Source: CARZYU01 sp964370085
GTDB taxonomy: Bacteria > Bacillota_I > Bacilli_A > RF39 > UBA660
Assembly: GCA_964370085.1 (NCBI GenBank)
Contig: CAYJHI010000022.1
Span: 1-20,014 of the forward strand
Reading direction: 5' to 3'
DNA: 20,014 nucleotides
Shown here piece after piece: positions 14,477 to 20,014 of this stretch. Position 1 is the stretch's first letter, and each line of letters begins with the position of its first letter. The notes beneath the pieces are model-generated. The model did not search any database. It saw only the letters and a list, made by a program, of their open reading frames with translations, and was not told where the DNA came from. The position numbers and the translations under genes were made by a program.

Positions 14477-16682
14477 TTTCTAACTCCTCCTTTGTAAGTT
14501 GACTACTAGCTATTTCTTTATAAACTTCACAAGATTTAAGTAATTGTTTATGTGTACCTATTCCAACAATCACACCTTCATCTAATACTACTATTTGATC
14601 TGCACCAAGTATAGTAGCAACTCTTTGTGCAACTATTAAAACAACTTTCTCTTTACTAATTTTATTTAATTCTTTTCTAAGAGTAGCATCTGTTTTAAAG
14701 TCTAATGCTGAAAAACTATCATCGAATATAAAGATATCAGGATCAGTTACTAATGCTCTAGCAATCGATAATCTTTGTTTTTGTCCACCAGAAACATTTG
14801 TTCCACCTTGACTAATATGTGATTTATATTTATCTTTCTTAGCATTAATAAAATTACTAGCTTGCGCTATTTTACTAGCTTGTTCTATATCTTCTTCAAT
14901 AGCAGTTGGTTTACCATATTTTAAATTAGATTCAATCGTTCCAGAGAATAAAATACCTTTTTGTGTTACAAAACCTATTTTTTCATGTAAATCATGTAGT
15001 TTAACATCCTTAACATTAAGTCCATTAACTAACACTTCACCATTAGTAACATCACTTAACCTAGGTATTAAATTGATCAGTGTTGATTTACCAGATCCTG
15101 TACTTCCAATAAAAGCTGTCGTTTTACCCGCTTCTGCTTTAAAGGTAATGTTAGATAAAACGTTCTCATTAGAATCACTATAACAAAAATCAACATTTCT
15201 AAATTCAACACTACTAGGTAATCTCTTAGCAAATGTTTTAGGATGTTTTGGATCTACAATAGAACTTTCTTGATCTAAAACTTCTCCTATTCTTCCAAGT
15301 GACACAGCCGCTCTTGGAAACATAATCGAAAACATTGAAACCATAATAAAGGCCATAACTACTTGCATTGTATATTGAATAAACGCCATCATATCTCCAA
15401 CTTGCATCGTACCTATATCAATCGCTTTAGAACTCTCATAAACAATTAAAATAACCACTGCATTCATTGCAAACATAATAGTAGGCATCATAACAGACAT
15501 AACTCTACTAATAAAAGTATTTACTTTCTTTAAATCAGTATTAGCTTTATCAAAACGATCAATTTCATGTTTTTGATTAGAGAAAGCTCTAATAACTGGA
15601 ATACCTGTTATTATTTCTCTTGTAACCTGATTTAATTTATCAATTAATGATTGTACCTTTTTAAATTTAGGACCTGCTAGTACAAACATAGTACCCATTA
15701 TAGTAATAATGATAATAACAGCAAGCGCTACAACCCAAGTCATAGAAACATTAGTGTTAATTGCTTTAATGATACCTCCAACGGCAAGTATAGGTGCATA
15801 AATAAGCATTCTCATTGTAAAGACTGTTAACATCTGTACTTGCTGTATATCATTAGTAGTTCTAGTAATTAATGATGAAACACCAAACTTCTTAACCTCA
15901 TCTTTACTAAAACTTAAAGTTTGTTTATACGTATCTCCTCTTAAAGCTTGAGCAAGTCTTGCAGCAATCTTAACACCGACAAAACTTACTAGTATAGTAG
16001 CAACCATACTAAGTAAGGCAAAGCCAAGCATCTGAATTCCAGCAAAGATAATATAACTAGTTTGTCTAGCACCTACATCAATACCAAGTTTCTCATACTC
16101 GGTAACTACACCTGCAATAGCACCTTGAGAAATAATCATACTATCCATATTATCTAAACTAGAATTTATTTCTTCAACAACAGTATTTAAAGTAGTTTCA
16201 TCTAACACTTCAAAAACATCCATGATAGGCATACTAGCCATTTCCGGAGGTAAACTAGCTCTAAATTCACTAAGCATTGCCTCTGTTTGTTCATTCTCTG
16301 TTTGTAACATAGATACTACTAACAAAGGTTTTTCTAATAAAGAACTAACCTCTTCTAAATCATCATTAGTCAAAACGTAAATTCCACTCTCTTTGTTAAG
16401 TGAATATTCATCTACGTAATCACTATCGTTTTTAGCAATCAATTCATAAGAACTTAATATTTCTTCATCATCATCACTAAATAACAATATACTATCCATT
16501 GTATCTTTAGAAACTGCTTCTAAAGCACTATTTTCAATCCCACTTTGTTGTACACCTATATTGATAATTTTAGATGTATAATCAGGAAGTGCTAAATCCG
16601 AAAAAGCTTGTATTACTAGTAATCCTACTACTAATAATATTAGCCATTTTGATTTACTTAAATGTTTTATTATTCTCTTCAT
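14469..16682 (-). CDS. ABC exporter half-transporter with degenerate ATP site and large extracellular insert (737 aa)
   Basis: A fused permease-ATPase. Helix 1 (about 12-31) is followed by an unusually long extracytoplasmic stretch (about 45-205, acidic) before helix 2, then the remaining helices to about 460 and the nucleotide-binding domain from about 490. Walker A GSTGSGKS (526-533) and signature VSGGQ (630-634) are canonical, but the Walker B Glu is Asp655 (FIFDDSFSALD) and the switch His is Gln686 (AQRVATI). This is the non-hydrolysing site of heterodimeric exporters. A first-loop extracellular domain is also described for BmrCD. An upstream TTG (16700) is open in frame, but ATG 16682 is chosen because AAGGAG precedes it. 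Confidence 0.92.
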   Translation of the reverse strand: MKRIIKHLSKSKWLILLVVGLLVIQAFSDLALPDYTSKIINIGVQQSGIENSALEAVSKDTMDSILLFSDDDEEILSSYELIAKNDSDYVDEYSLNKESGIYVLTNDDLEEVSSLLEKPLLVVSMLQTENEQTEAMLSEFRASLPPEMASMPIMDVFEVLDETTLNTVVEEINSSLDNMDSMIISQGAIAGVVTEYEKLGIDVGARQTSYIIFAGIQMLGFALLSMVATILVSFVGVKIAARLAQALRGDTYKQTLSFSKDEVKKFGVSSLITRTTNDIQQVQMLTVFTMRMLIYAPILAVGGIIKAINTNVSMTWVVALAVIIIITIMGTMFVLAGPKFKKVQSLIDKLNQVTREIITGIPVIRAFSNQKHEIDRFDKANTDLKKVNTFISRVMSVMMPTIMFAMNAVVILIVYESSKAIDIGTMQVGDMMAFIQYTMQVVMAFIMVSMFSIMFPRAAVSLGRIGEVLDQESSIVDPKHPKTFAKRLPSSVEFRNVDFCYSDSNENVLSNITFKAEAGKTTAFIGSTGSGKSTLINLIPRLSDVTNGEVLVNGLNVKDVKLHDLHEKIGFVTQKGILFSGTIESNLKYGKPTAIEEDIEQASKIAQASNFINAKKDKYKSHISQGGTNVSGGQKQRLSIARALVTDPDIFIFDDSFSALDFKTDATLRKELNKISKEKVVLIVAQRVATILGADQIVVLDEGVIVGIGTHKQLLKSCEVYKEIASSQLTKEELENA

Positions 16683-16706
16683 ATTTTTTCTCCTTAACAA
16701 AAAATA

Positions 16707-16734
16707 ATTATACCATAGTAGTATTATTATACAA
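16707..16734 (-). promoter_or_regulatory. Promoter of the ABC exporter operon
   Basis: On the minus strand TTGTAT (16729-16734), a 16-base spacer ending in TGG (extended -10) and a perfect TATAAT (16707-16712), 24 bases before the ATG. Confidence 0.65.
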
Positions 16735-16741
16735 CACTATG
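16714..16741. promoter_or_regulatory. Imperfect dyad over the exporter promoter (possible operator)
   Basis: Outer arms CATAGT/ACTATG (16714-16719 with 16736-16741) and an inner GTAT/ATAC pairing separated by small unpaired bases. The dyad covers the spacer and -35 of the exporter promoter. MarR-, PadR- or TetR-type repressors often control such pumps from sites like this, but no regulator gene is adjacent. Confidence 0.4.
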
Positions 16742-16770
16742 TATAAAATTTACACAATTATTCCACAATA
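16741..16770 (+). promoter_or_regulatory. Sigma-G-type forespore promoter of sspI
   Basis: GTATA (16741-16745) matches the sigma-G -35 pattern GHATR completely, and 18 bases later CACAATA (16764-16770) matches the -10 pattern CATNNTA at all but one position. Predicted transcription starts near 16777, 13 bases before the ATG. A forespore promoter is expected for a small acid-soluble spore protein gene. Confidence 0.6.
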
Positions 16771-16789
16771 TCAATGAAAGGATGATTTT

Positions 16790-16996
16790 ATGGATATAGA
16801 CATTAGAAAACACATTATCAATAATTTTAAAGGAGATGACTTTGATACACTTAGAAAAGCCATTGAGGAAAGTATCAAAGACAATGACGAAGTTGTCTTG
16901 CCAGGAATGGGAGTCTTCTTTGAAATAGTATGGACTGACTGTGATGAAGAAATGAAAGAAAAAATAATTAATATTATTAAAGCAAGAGTAAATTAA
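16790..16996 (+). CDS. sspI: Small acid-soluble spore protein SspI
   Basis: A 68-residue protein. The order MDIDIRKHIINNF ... LRKAIEESIKDNDEVVLPGMGVFFEIVW ... closely follows Bacillus SspI, including the LPGLGVLFE-like core and length (about 70 residues). SspI is a minor spore-core protein made in the forespore under sigma-G; its molecular role is not well known. ATG 16790 is preceded by AAAGGATG and by a good sigma-G-like promoter. It is divergent from the exporter operon and convergent with dinD; a long GC-rich inverted repeat begins 3 bases after its stop. A longer open frame on the opposite strand is a chance shadow. GPR, which degrades the major spore proteins, is encoded in the same window. 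Confidence 0.9.
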   Translation: MDIDIRKHIINNFKGDDFDTLRKAIEESIKDNDEVVLPGMGVFFEIVWTDCDEEMKEKIINIIKARVN

Positions 16997-16999
16997 AAG

Positions 17000-17035
17000 T
17001 AAGACCATATTGTCGACGCCGACAATATGGTCTTA
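17000..17035. repeat. GC-rich palindrome copy 1, between sspI and dinD
   Basis: Two 16-base arms, 17000-17015 and 17020-17035, perfectly complementary, with loop ACGC; the core is TTGTCG-ACGC-CGACAA (17010-17025). It lies between convergent genes and could end transcription, but no proper T-run follows on the plus strand (on the minus strand CTTTTAATTT). The core recurs inside and upstream of dinD, so it is more than a terminator. Confidence 0.85.
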
Positions 17036-17057
17036 TTAGTGTATATCATCTAATTTG

Positions 17058-17864
17058 TTACTGTTTTTTTTCTATATCTTTCAAACTTCTATCTGGTATA
17101 GGTAATATTTCAGGCAAAGTTCCCCCTACTTTTATAATTGTTTCTCTTACTATTTGACCAACTACAAAATGAGCATCACTGGCATTTTTTTCTCCTTTAA
17201 TATTTTGATTTTTAATTTTTGATTCCGTTTGGATAATTCTAAACAAGTTATTACCAAGTTCTTCACTTCCCATATTGTCAAGTATTTCTTCTCTATATCT
17301 TAGACCTTTTCTTTTAGCAATATCATCTGCTGTTTCTCCATTGTATAATCCTTTATAACCAGCATTAGTAAATTTATCAAAGTTTTTAACACCTGCTTTT
17401 TTCGCAATTTGATATAACAACATATTTTTATCTTTAGTTTGTCTTCTAACATACAACCTTCTATCCGTTTCACTAAGTTTAGAGTATTCTGCTTCAGTTA
17501 ATTCTTGTTTTCTAGTTTGAATGGCAAAATAAGTTTGTCCAAGAGCAACTACTTCTTTTCTAGGATCAGAGTTTTGGACAATAAGATAACAAGCATATCT
17601 AGACAAGTAATAATCTTTAATTTTTCGTTTTGTTTTGCTACCTATCCCAACCATTTTGTCGGCGCCGACAAAATGGTCGTAATACTTATTAGAACTGCTT
17701 TTGCACGCATAAATTGCTTTTTCTATAGTCTTGTCAAACTTTCTCCATTCAATATATTCAAGCACATTCATCAAATCTCGTGCACTCCAATATTCTCTTC
17801 CTTCATCATTAATTCTTTTAATTTTTTCAAATACTGTTTCATTGTAATTTTCTAAATTATTCAT
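17058..17864 (-). CDS. dinD: DinD-family DNA-damage-inducible protein
   Basis: A 268-residue protein. REYWSARDLMNVLEYIEWRKF (23-43), DYYLSRYACYLIVQNSDPRKEV (84-105), ALGQTYFAIQTRKQEL (107-122), RKGLRYREEILDNMGSEELGNNLFR and the final HFVVGQIVRETIIKVGGTLPE match DinD over the full length (about 270 residues in E. coli). E. coli DinD is LexA-controlled and reported to disturb RecA filaments. Codons 63-72 (DHFVGADKMV) coincide with a 28-bp perfect palindrome whose relatives also flank the gene. ATG 17864 is preceded by AAGGAAGG. Upstream there is a TATAAT, an SOS-box-like palindrome and another copy of the GC-rich palindrome. The reading frame is intact; DNA-binding or repressor function is possible but unproven. 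Confidence 0.92.
   Translation of the reverse strand: MNNLENYNETVFEKIKRINDEGREYWSARDLMNVLEYIEWRKFDKTIEKAIYACKSSSNKYYDHFVGADKMVGIGSKTKRKIKDYYLSRYACYLIVQNSDPRKEVVALGQTYFAIQTRKQELTEAEYSKLSETDRRLYVRRQTKDKNMLLYQIAKKAGVKNFDKFTNAGYKGLYNGETADDIAKRKGLRYREEILDNMGSEELGNNLFRIIQTESKIKNQNIKGEKNASDAHFVVGQIVRETIIKVGGTLPEILPIPDRSLKDIEKKQ
17650..17677. repeat. GC-rich palindrome copy 2, inside dinD
   Basis: A 28-bp perfect palindrome with no loop: ACCATTTTGTCGGC followed by its reverse complement. It sits in frame inside dinD and encodes residues 63-72. It differs from copy 1 by paired changes (A/T to T/A beside the core) that keep the symmetry, and by GGCGCC instead of GACGCC in the centre. Confidence 0.9.
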
Positions 17865-17881
17865 ATTTTTTCCTTCCTTTA

Positions 17882-17905
17882 CATATTGTCGACGCCGACA
17901 ACGTG
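17882..17905. repeat. GC-rich palindrome copy 3, in the dinD leader
   Basis: Core TTGTCG-ACGC-CGACAA (17886-17901) with weaker outer pairing CAT/GTG. It lies 18 bases before the dinD ATG, probably in the 5' leader of the message. Bases 17882-17901 are identical to 17006-17025 of copy 1. Confidence 0.85.
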
Positions 17906-17908
17906 CAA

Positions 17909-17926
17909 AACAAACATTTGTTTGTT
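17909..17926. promoter_or_regulatory. SOS-box-like palindrome upstream of dinD
   Basis: AACAAACA-TT-TGTTTGTT, an 8-2-8 perfect inverted repeat. The centre AAACATTTGTTT resembles the Gram-positive LexA/DinR box (GAAC-N4-GTTC) with the outer G and C changed to A and T. It lies about 12 bases downstream of the dinD -10 box, where a repressor would block transcription. Confidence 0.45.
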
Positions 17927-17937
17927 ATTATGTTTGT

Positions 17938-17943
17938 ATTATA
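17938..17943 (-). promoter_or_regulatory. Candidate -10 box of dinD
   Basis: A perfect TATAAT on the minus strand 73 bases before the dinD ATG. The -35 at 17-base spacing is ATTTAT, a poor match, so the promoter may be weak or need help. It gives a leader of about 65 bases holding both palindromes. Confidence 0.45.
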
Positions 17944-17994
17944 CTGAACTTTTAATAAAAATAAATAGAAAATCAACAATTGTTATAAATTACC

Positions 17995-18024
17995 AAAAAA
18001 ACAGAGACATTAATCTCTGTTTTT
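17995..18024 (-). terminator. Intrinsic terminator of the thyX-tmk operon
   Basis: An 11-bp stem AAAAACAGAGA/TCTCTGTTTTT (18014-18024 with 17997-18007), loop of 6, followed by T on the minus strand. The tmk stop codon is inside. Confidence 0.85.
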
Positions 18025-18684
18025 AGGTATAAATGAATATACTTTTTCATGTATTATATTCATATCTAACATTTCATCATTTTTAGAACATTCTATTTTC
18101 TTCCAATTTAAATATTCTGAAACCATCAAACTACTTTCATATACTCTTTTCATAAAATCAATATCTGCTTCATGAATATCATTCACGATTCCTTCATTAT
18201 TTTTTCTTTTATTTCTAATTCTTGTCGCAACATCAAAAGCAAGATGTAAATAAAGTACTTCATCAGGTTCTTTAATTCCTAATTTATTATATTCATAGTC
18301 CTTTACCCAATCAATAAAAGCTTTCTTCTCACTATAATTATCTATATATGCAGATTGATAAATCATACTAGAAGTAGTATATCTGTCTAACAAAATAATC
18401 GATCCTTTATCATACTCATTTTTCAATTCATTTCTCCAAGTAATTGATCTATCTGTACCATAATAACTTACTATTTCATACGGTGATAAATTCTTTTTGT
18501 CACCAAGTTTACCACCAAGATACATTTCTACTAAATTACCTTGTGGTTTTCCATAAGAAGGAAAATGTCTATTAACTACCATTTGTCCTTCACTAAATAA
18601 TCGATCATTTAAAAGTTTTACTTGTGTCGATTTCCCAACTCCATCAGTAGAACCTTCCATTACTATTAACTTACCGTTTTTCAT
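18010..18684 (-). CDS. tmk: Thymidylate kinase (dTMP kinase)
   Basis: A 224-residue cytoplasmic kinase that phosphorylates dTMP to dTDP. The P-loop is EGSTDGVGKST (10-20), with one more residue than the usual EG-x-DGxGKST, and LLDRYTTSSMIYQSAY (97-112) carries the DRY motif of the family. DIHEADIDFMKRVYE matches the region after the lid (DxxE...F..RV). Its ATG shares a base with the thyX stop (18684), so both enzymes of dTMP formation and use are translationally coupled. The ribosome binding site must lie in the end of thyX (AAGGAAAATATA). The extra P-loop residue is unusual but other motifs are intact. A second tmk copy elsewhere in the genome cannot be excluded. Confidence 0.9.
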   Translation of the reverse strand: MKNGKLIVMEGSTDGVGKSTQVKLLNDRLFSEGQMVVNRHFPSYGKPQGNLVEMYLGGKLGDKKNLSPYEIVSYYGTDRSITWRNELKNEYDKGSIILLDRYTTSSMIYQSAYIDNYSEKKAFIDWVKDYEYNKLGIKEPDEVLYLHLAFDVATRIRNKRKNNEGIVNDIHEADIDFMKRVYESSLMVSEYLNWKKIECSKNDEMLDMNIIHEKVYSFIPKNRD

Positions 18685-19880
18685 TATATTTTCCTTGTTA
18701 GCAATTTGCCTTCAGAAAAATTACAATCATTTGCACAACTATAATCAGGGAAAGTACATCTTGCTCCATTGCTATACTTATAAATATCGATAGCCAACTC
18801 AGGATTTGTATATATCAAAGTATCTTTATATTCCATTAATGTTTCTTTTGTTTGAAACATAATTTCCTGTTGAGCAGCAGCACATAATCTTTCTTTAGTT
18901 TTTAAAATAAATTTGTCATAAGTACCACACTCATTAATAGAAATTAATTCCCCCTGCGGAGTTTTATCTCCAACCGACGCCATATCTCTTAACCACTCTT
19001 CCACTAGCATAGGAGAATCCTTCAAAATAGGTGGAACAAAGTATTCTTTTTCATCCAAAAACAACATACTATACTCTAAAGTTCTATGCCTATGGGCTTG
19101 TGCTAATTGCGCAAAACTTCCTTTATAATTAGTAGAATATGTAGTATTAAAATTCTTCTCTACTGGTTTATCAGCAAACAACGATAAACTACGATTTTTA
19201 CGATTAGACATAGCTTTATCATCTAATAAATTAAGTTCTTCTACACAACCAATAAAATCATTAAACTCTCCAATTAATCTCTCATCAAATTCATTTACAA
19301 TACCTTTTTGTTTATATTTATCCATATAAGACACAATTCTATTTAATTGAACCCAAGGTAAAGTATGAATCATTTTAGTTGAAGAAAAAACAGAAACCAT
19401 ATATCTAGCATTTTCTTGTGCTAGTTTTTTGATTTTAGCTTCATTATGAACTTCTCCATACTCTGATTTAATTTTAGTTTCAAAAATACGAATCCACTTA
19501 TGATATAATTCTCCTTCTTTAACAGAAATATTACTATCTATAGACGGATCAATCCTTGTATATCTAGCAGATTTTTCACTAGTAGTGCATTGTCTTTCGT
19601 TATTTAAAACCATAGCTAACATTTTGCTCATATTAGTAATTTCCATACCTATATTCAAATGTTCATACGGCGTAGAATGTTCCATCGCTAAAGTAAAATT
19701 AGCACGTTTCTCACTTTTGGCAATATCTTCATATTTAAGTTTAGACCATCCTTCAGGTTCATAACATTCCCCTGCTAATTTAGCACTATATTCTATTGCA
19801 GTCTTTTTGTCAAATTTACCATCATATCTCAAAAAAGGAGTATGTGGCAATAATTCAATTTTCATTTTTCTATCTTCCAT
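18684..19880 (-). CDS. thyX: FAD-dependent thymidylate synthase-like protein, two-domain (tandem ThyX) form
   Basis: A 398-residue protein, much longer than ordinary ThyX (about 220-250). Domain 1 (about 55-185) has STPYEHLNIGMEI, NNERQCTTSEKSARY (93-107) in place of the canonical RHRxxSxNxxSxR, and ARYMVSVFSSTKMIHTLPWVQLNR. Domain 2 (about 245-375) has AQAHRHRTLEYSM (261-272), which keeps RHR. Thus each half retains a different part of the flavin/dUMP signature. A Cys-rich tail CTFPDYSCANDC (375-386) ends the protein. ThyX makes dTMP from dUMP using methylenetetrahydrofolate and FADH2. The coupled tmk supports the pathway. ATG 19880 follows AGGAGG. Activity of this form is inferred; a non-ThyX role of the fold is possible. 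Confidence 0.82.
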   Translation of the reverse strand: MEDRKMKIELLPHTPFLRYDGKFDKKTAIEYSAKLAGECYEPEGWSKLKYEDIAKSEKRANFTLAMEHSTPYEHLNIGMEITNMSKMLAMVLNNERQCTTSEKSARYTRIDPSIDSNISVKEGELYHKWIRIFETKIKSEYGEVHNEAKIKKLAQENARYMVSVFSSTKMIHTLPWVQLNRIVSYMDKYKQKGIVNEFDERLIGEFNDFIGCVEELNLLDDKAMSNRKNRSLSLFADKPVEKNFNTTYSTNYKGSFAQLAQAHRHRTLEYSMLFLDEKEYFVPPILKDSPMLVEEWLRDMASVGDKTPQGELISINECGTYDKFILKTKERLCAAAQQEIMFQTKETLMEYKDTLIYTNPELAIDIYKYSNGARCTFPDYSCANDCNFSEGKLLTRKI

Positions 19881-19917
19881 AAAACCCTCCTAAATAAATA
19901 TTAACATAATAAAAACA

Positions 19918-19958
19918 ATAACAAAAGAAAAAGACAATTATTTGACTAATTATCTTTT
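19918..19958 (-). terminator. Intrinsic terminator of the gene upstream of thyX
   Basis: On the minus strand a 12-bp stem (19947-19958 with 19929-19940, one G-U pair), loop GTCAAA, followed by a T-rich run. It contains the stop codon of the partial gene at the right edge, so thyX needs its own promoter in 19881-19920; no clear -35/-10 pair was found there. Confidence 0.75.
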
Positions 19959-20014
19959 AATTAATTTATATAACTTAAAACTAACTTTATATACACTATA
20001 CCAAAACTTAGAAA
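19950..20014 (-). CDS. C-terminal tail of an unidentified gene (cut by window edge)
   Basis: The last 20 complete codons read SKFWYSVYKVSFKLYKLIKR and stop inside the stem of a good terminator, which is the usual arrangement in this window. The tail is basic and aromatic, as at the end of many membrane-associated enzymes, but no family can be named. Another frame is also open (ending FLSFGIVYIKLVLSYIN), so the frame choice rests on the terminator position. Confidence 0.4.
   Translation of the reverse strand, partial: SKFWYSVYKVSFKLYKLIKR

Noticed and set aside
16574..16777. Plus-strand open frame of 67 codons over the exporter start
   Set aside because: Antisense to the exporter's first helix, which gives hydrophobic-looking noise.
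16727..17008. Minus-strand open frame of 93 codons opposite sspI
   Set aside because: SspI on the plus strand has a family match, a ribosome binding site and a promoter; the opposite frame has none.
17000..17035. Palindrome copy 1 as merely the sspI/dinD terminator
   Set aside because: It may help end transcription, but there is no proper T-run on the plus strand, and its core recurs inside a coding region and in a leader, which a terminator does not explain.
17505..17855. Plus-strand open frame of 116 codons containing HFVGADKMV
   Set aside because: It is antisense to dinD; the shared peptide arises only because the palindrome reads the same on both strands.
17000..17905. The three palindromes as a CRISPR array
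   Set aside because: Copies are about 640 and 230 bases apart with a coding gene between, not regular repeats with unique spacers, and no cas gene is present.

Overview
The window looks like chromosomal DNA from a low-GC, endospore-forming member of the Bacillota (Firmicutes), most likely an uncultured gut-type lineage assembled from a metagenome. The evidence is the AT-rich composition (roughly 30% GC by eye), AGGAGG-type ribosome binding sites, sigma-A-like promoters, the standard genetic code with TGA as a stop, and four spore genes (spoIIM, spoIIP, gpr, sspI). A run of exactly 100 N at 2148-2247 is a scaffold gap, so the distance and linkage across it are not proven.

Layout. 1-1963 (minus): the start of mnmA (cut by the window edge), a zinc-ribbon membrane protein and spoIIM. 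2064-2147 (plus): the beginning of a membrane peptide gene lost in the gap. 2299-4693 (minus): gpr, spoIIP and a small membrane protein. 4795-6002 (plus): rpsT and a transglutaminase-fold protein. 6174-8003 (minus): a large surface protein whose last 35 codons have the composition and pattern of a diversity-generating-retroelement variable region. 8081-11666 (minus): a tight operon of a metallo-beta-lactamase-fold hydrolase, a DUF368/PopT-type transporter, uppP and a phosphohexomutase. 11739-12599 (minus): an Ig-like surface protein. 12671-16682 (minus): a heterodimeric ABC exporter. 16790-16996 (plus): sspI. 17058-17864 (minus): a dinD homologue surrounded by unusual palindromes. 18010-19880 (minus): a two-domain thyX-like gene overlapping a dTMP kinase gene. 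At the right edge is the tail of one more minus-strand gene.

How the genes fit together. SpoIIM and SpoIIP belong to the engulfment machine, GPR degrades small acid-soluble spore proteins at germination, and SspI is one of those spore proteins. UppP and the DUF368 protein plausibly perform two consecutive steps of undecaprenyl-phosphate recycling. The ThyX-like protein and Tmk would supply dTDP in two steps. The two ABC half-transporters have complementary degenerate motifs and should form one asymmetric pump.

The two most unusual observations are: (1) the C-terminal cassette of the 6174-8003 gene, with an NNY codon bias, raised GC, a C-type-lectin-like RGG...FR pattern and a hairpin 7 bases after the stop, although no reverse transcriptase is visible in this window; and (2) three copies of a GC-rich palindrome (core TTGTCG-RCGC-CGACAA), one on each side of dinD and one inside its coding region, where it encodes part of the protein.
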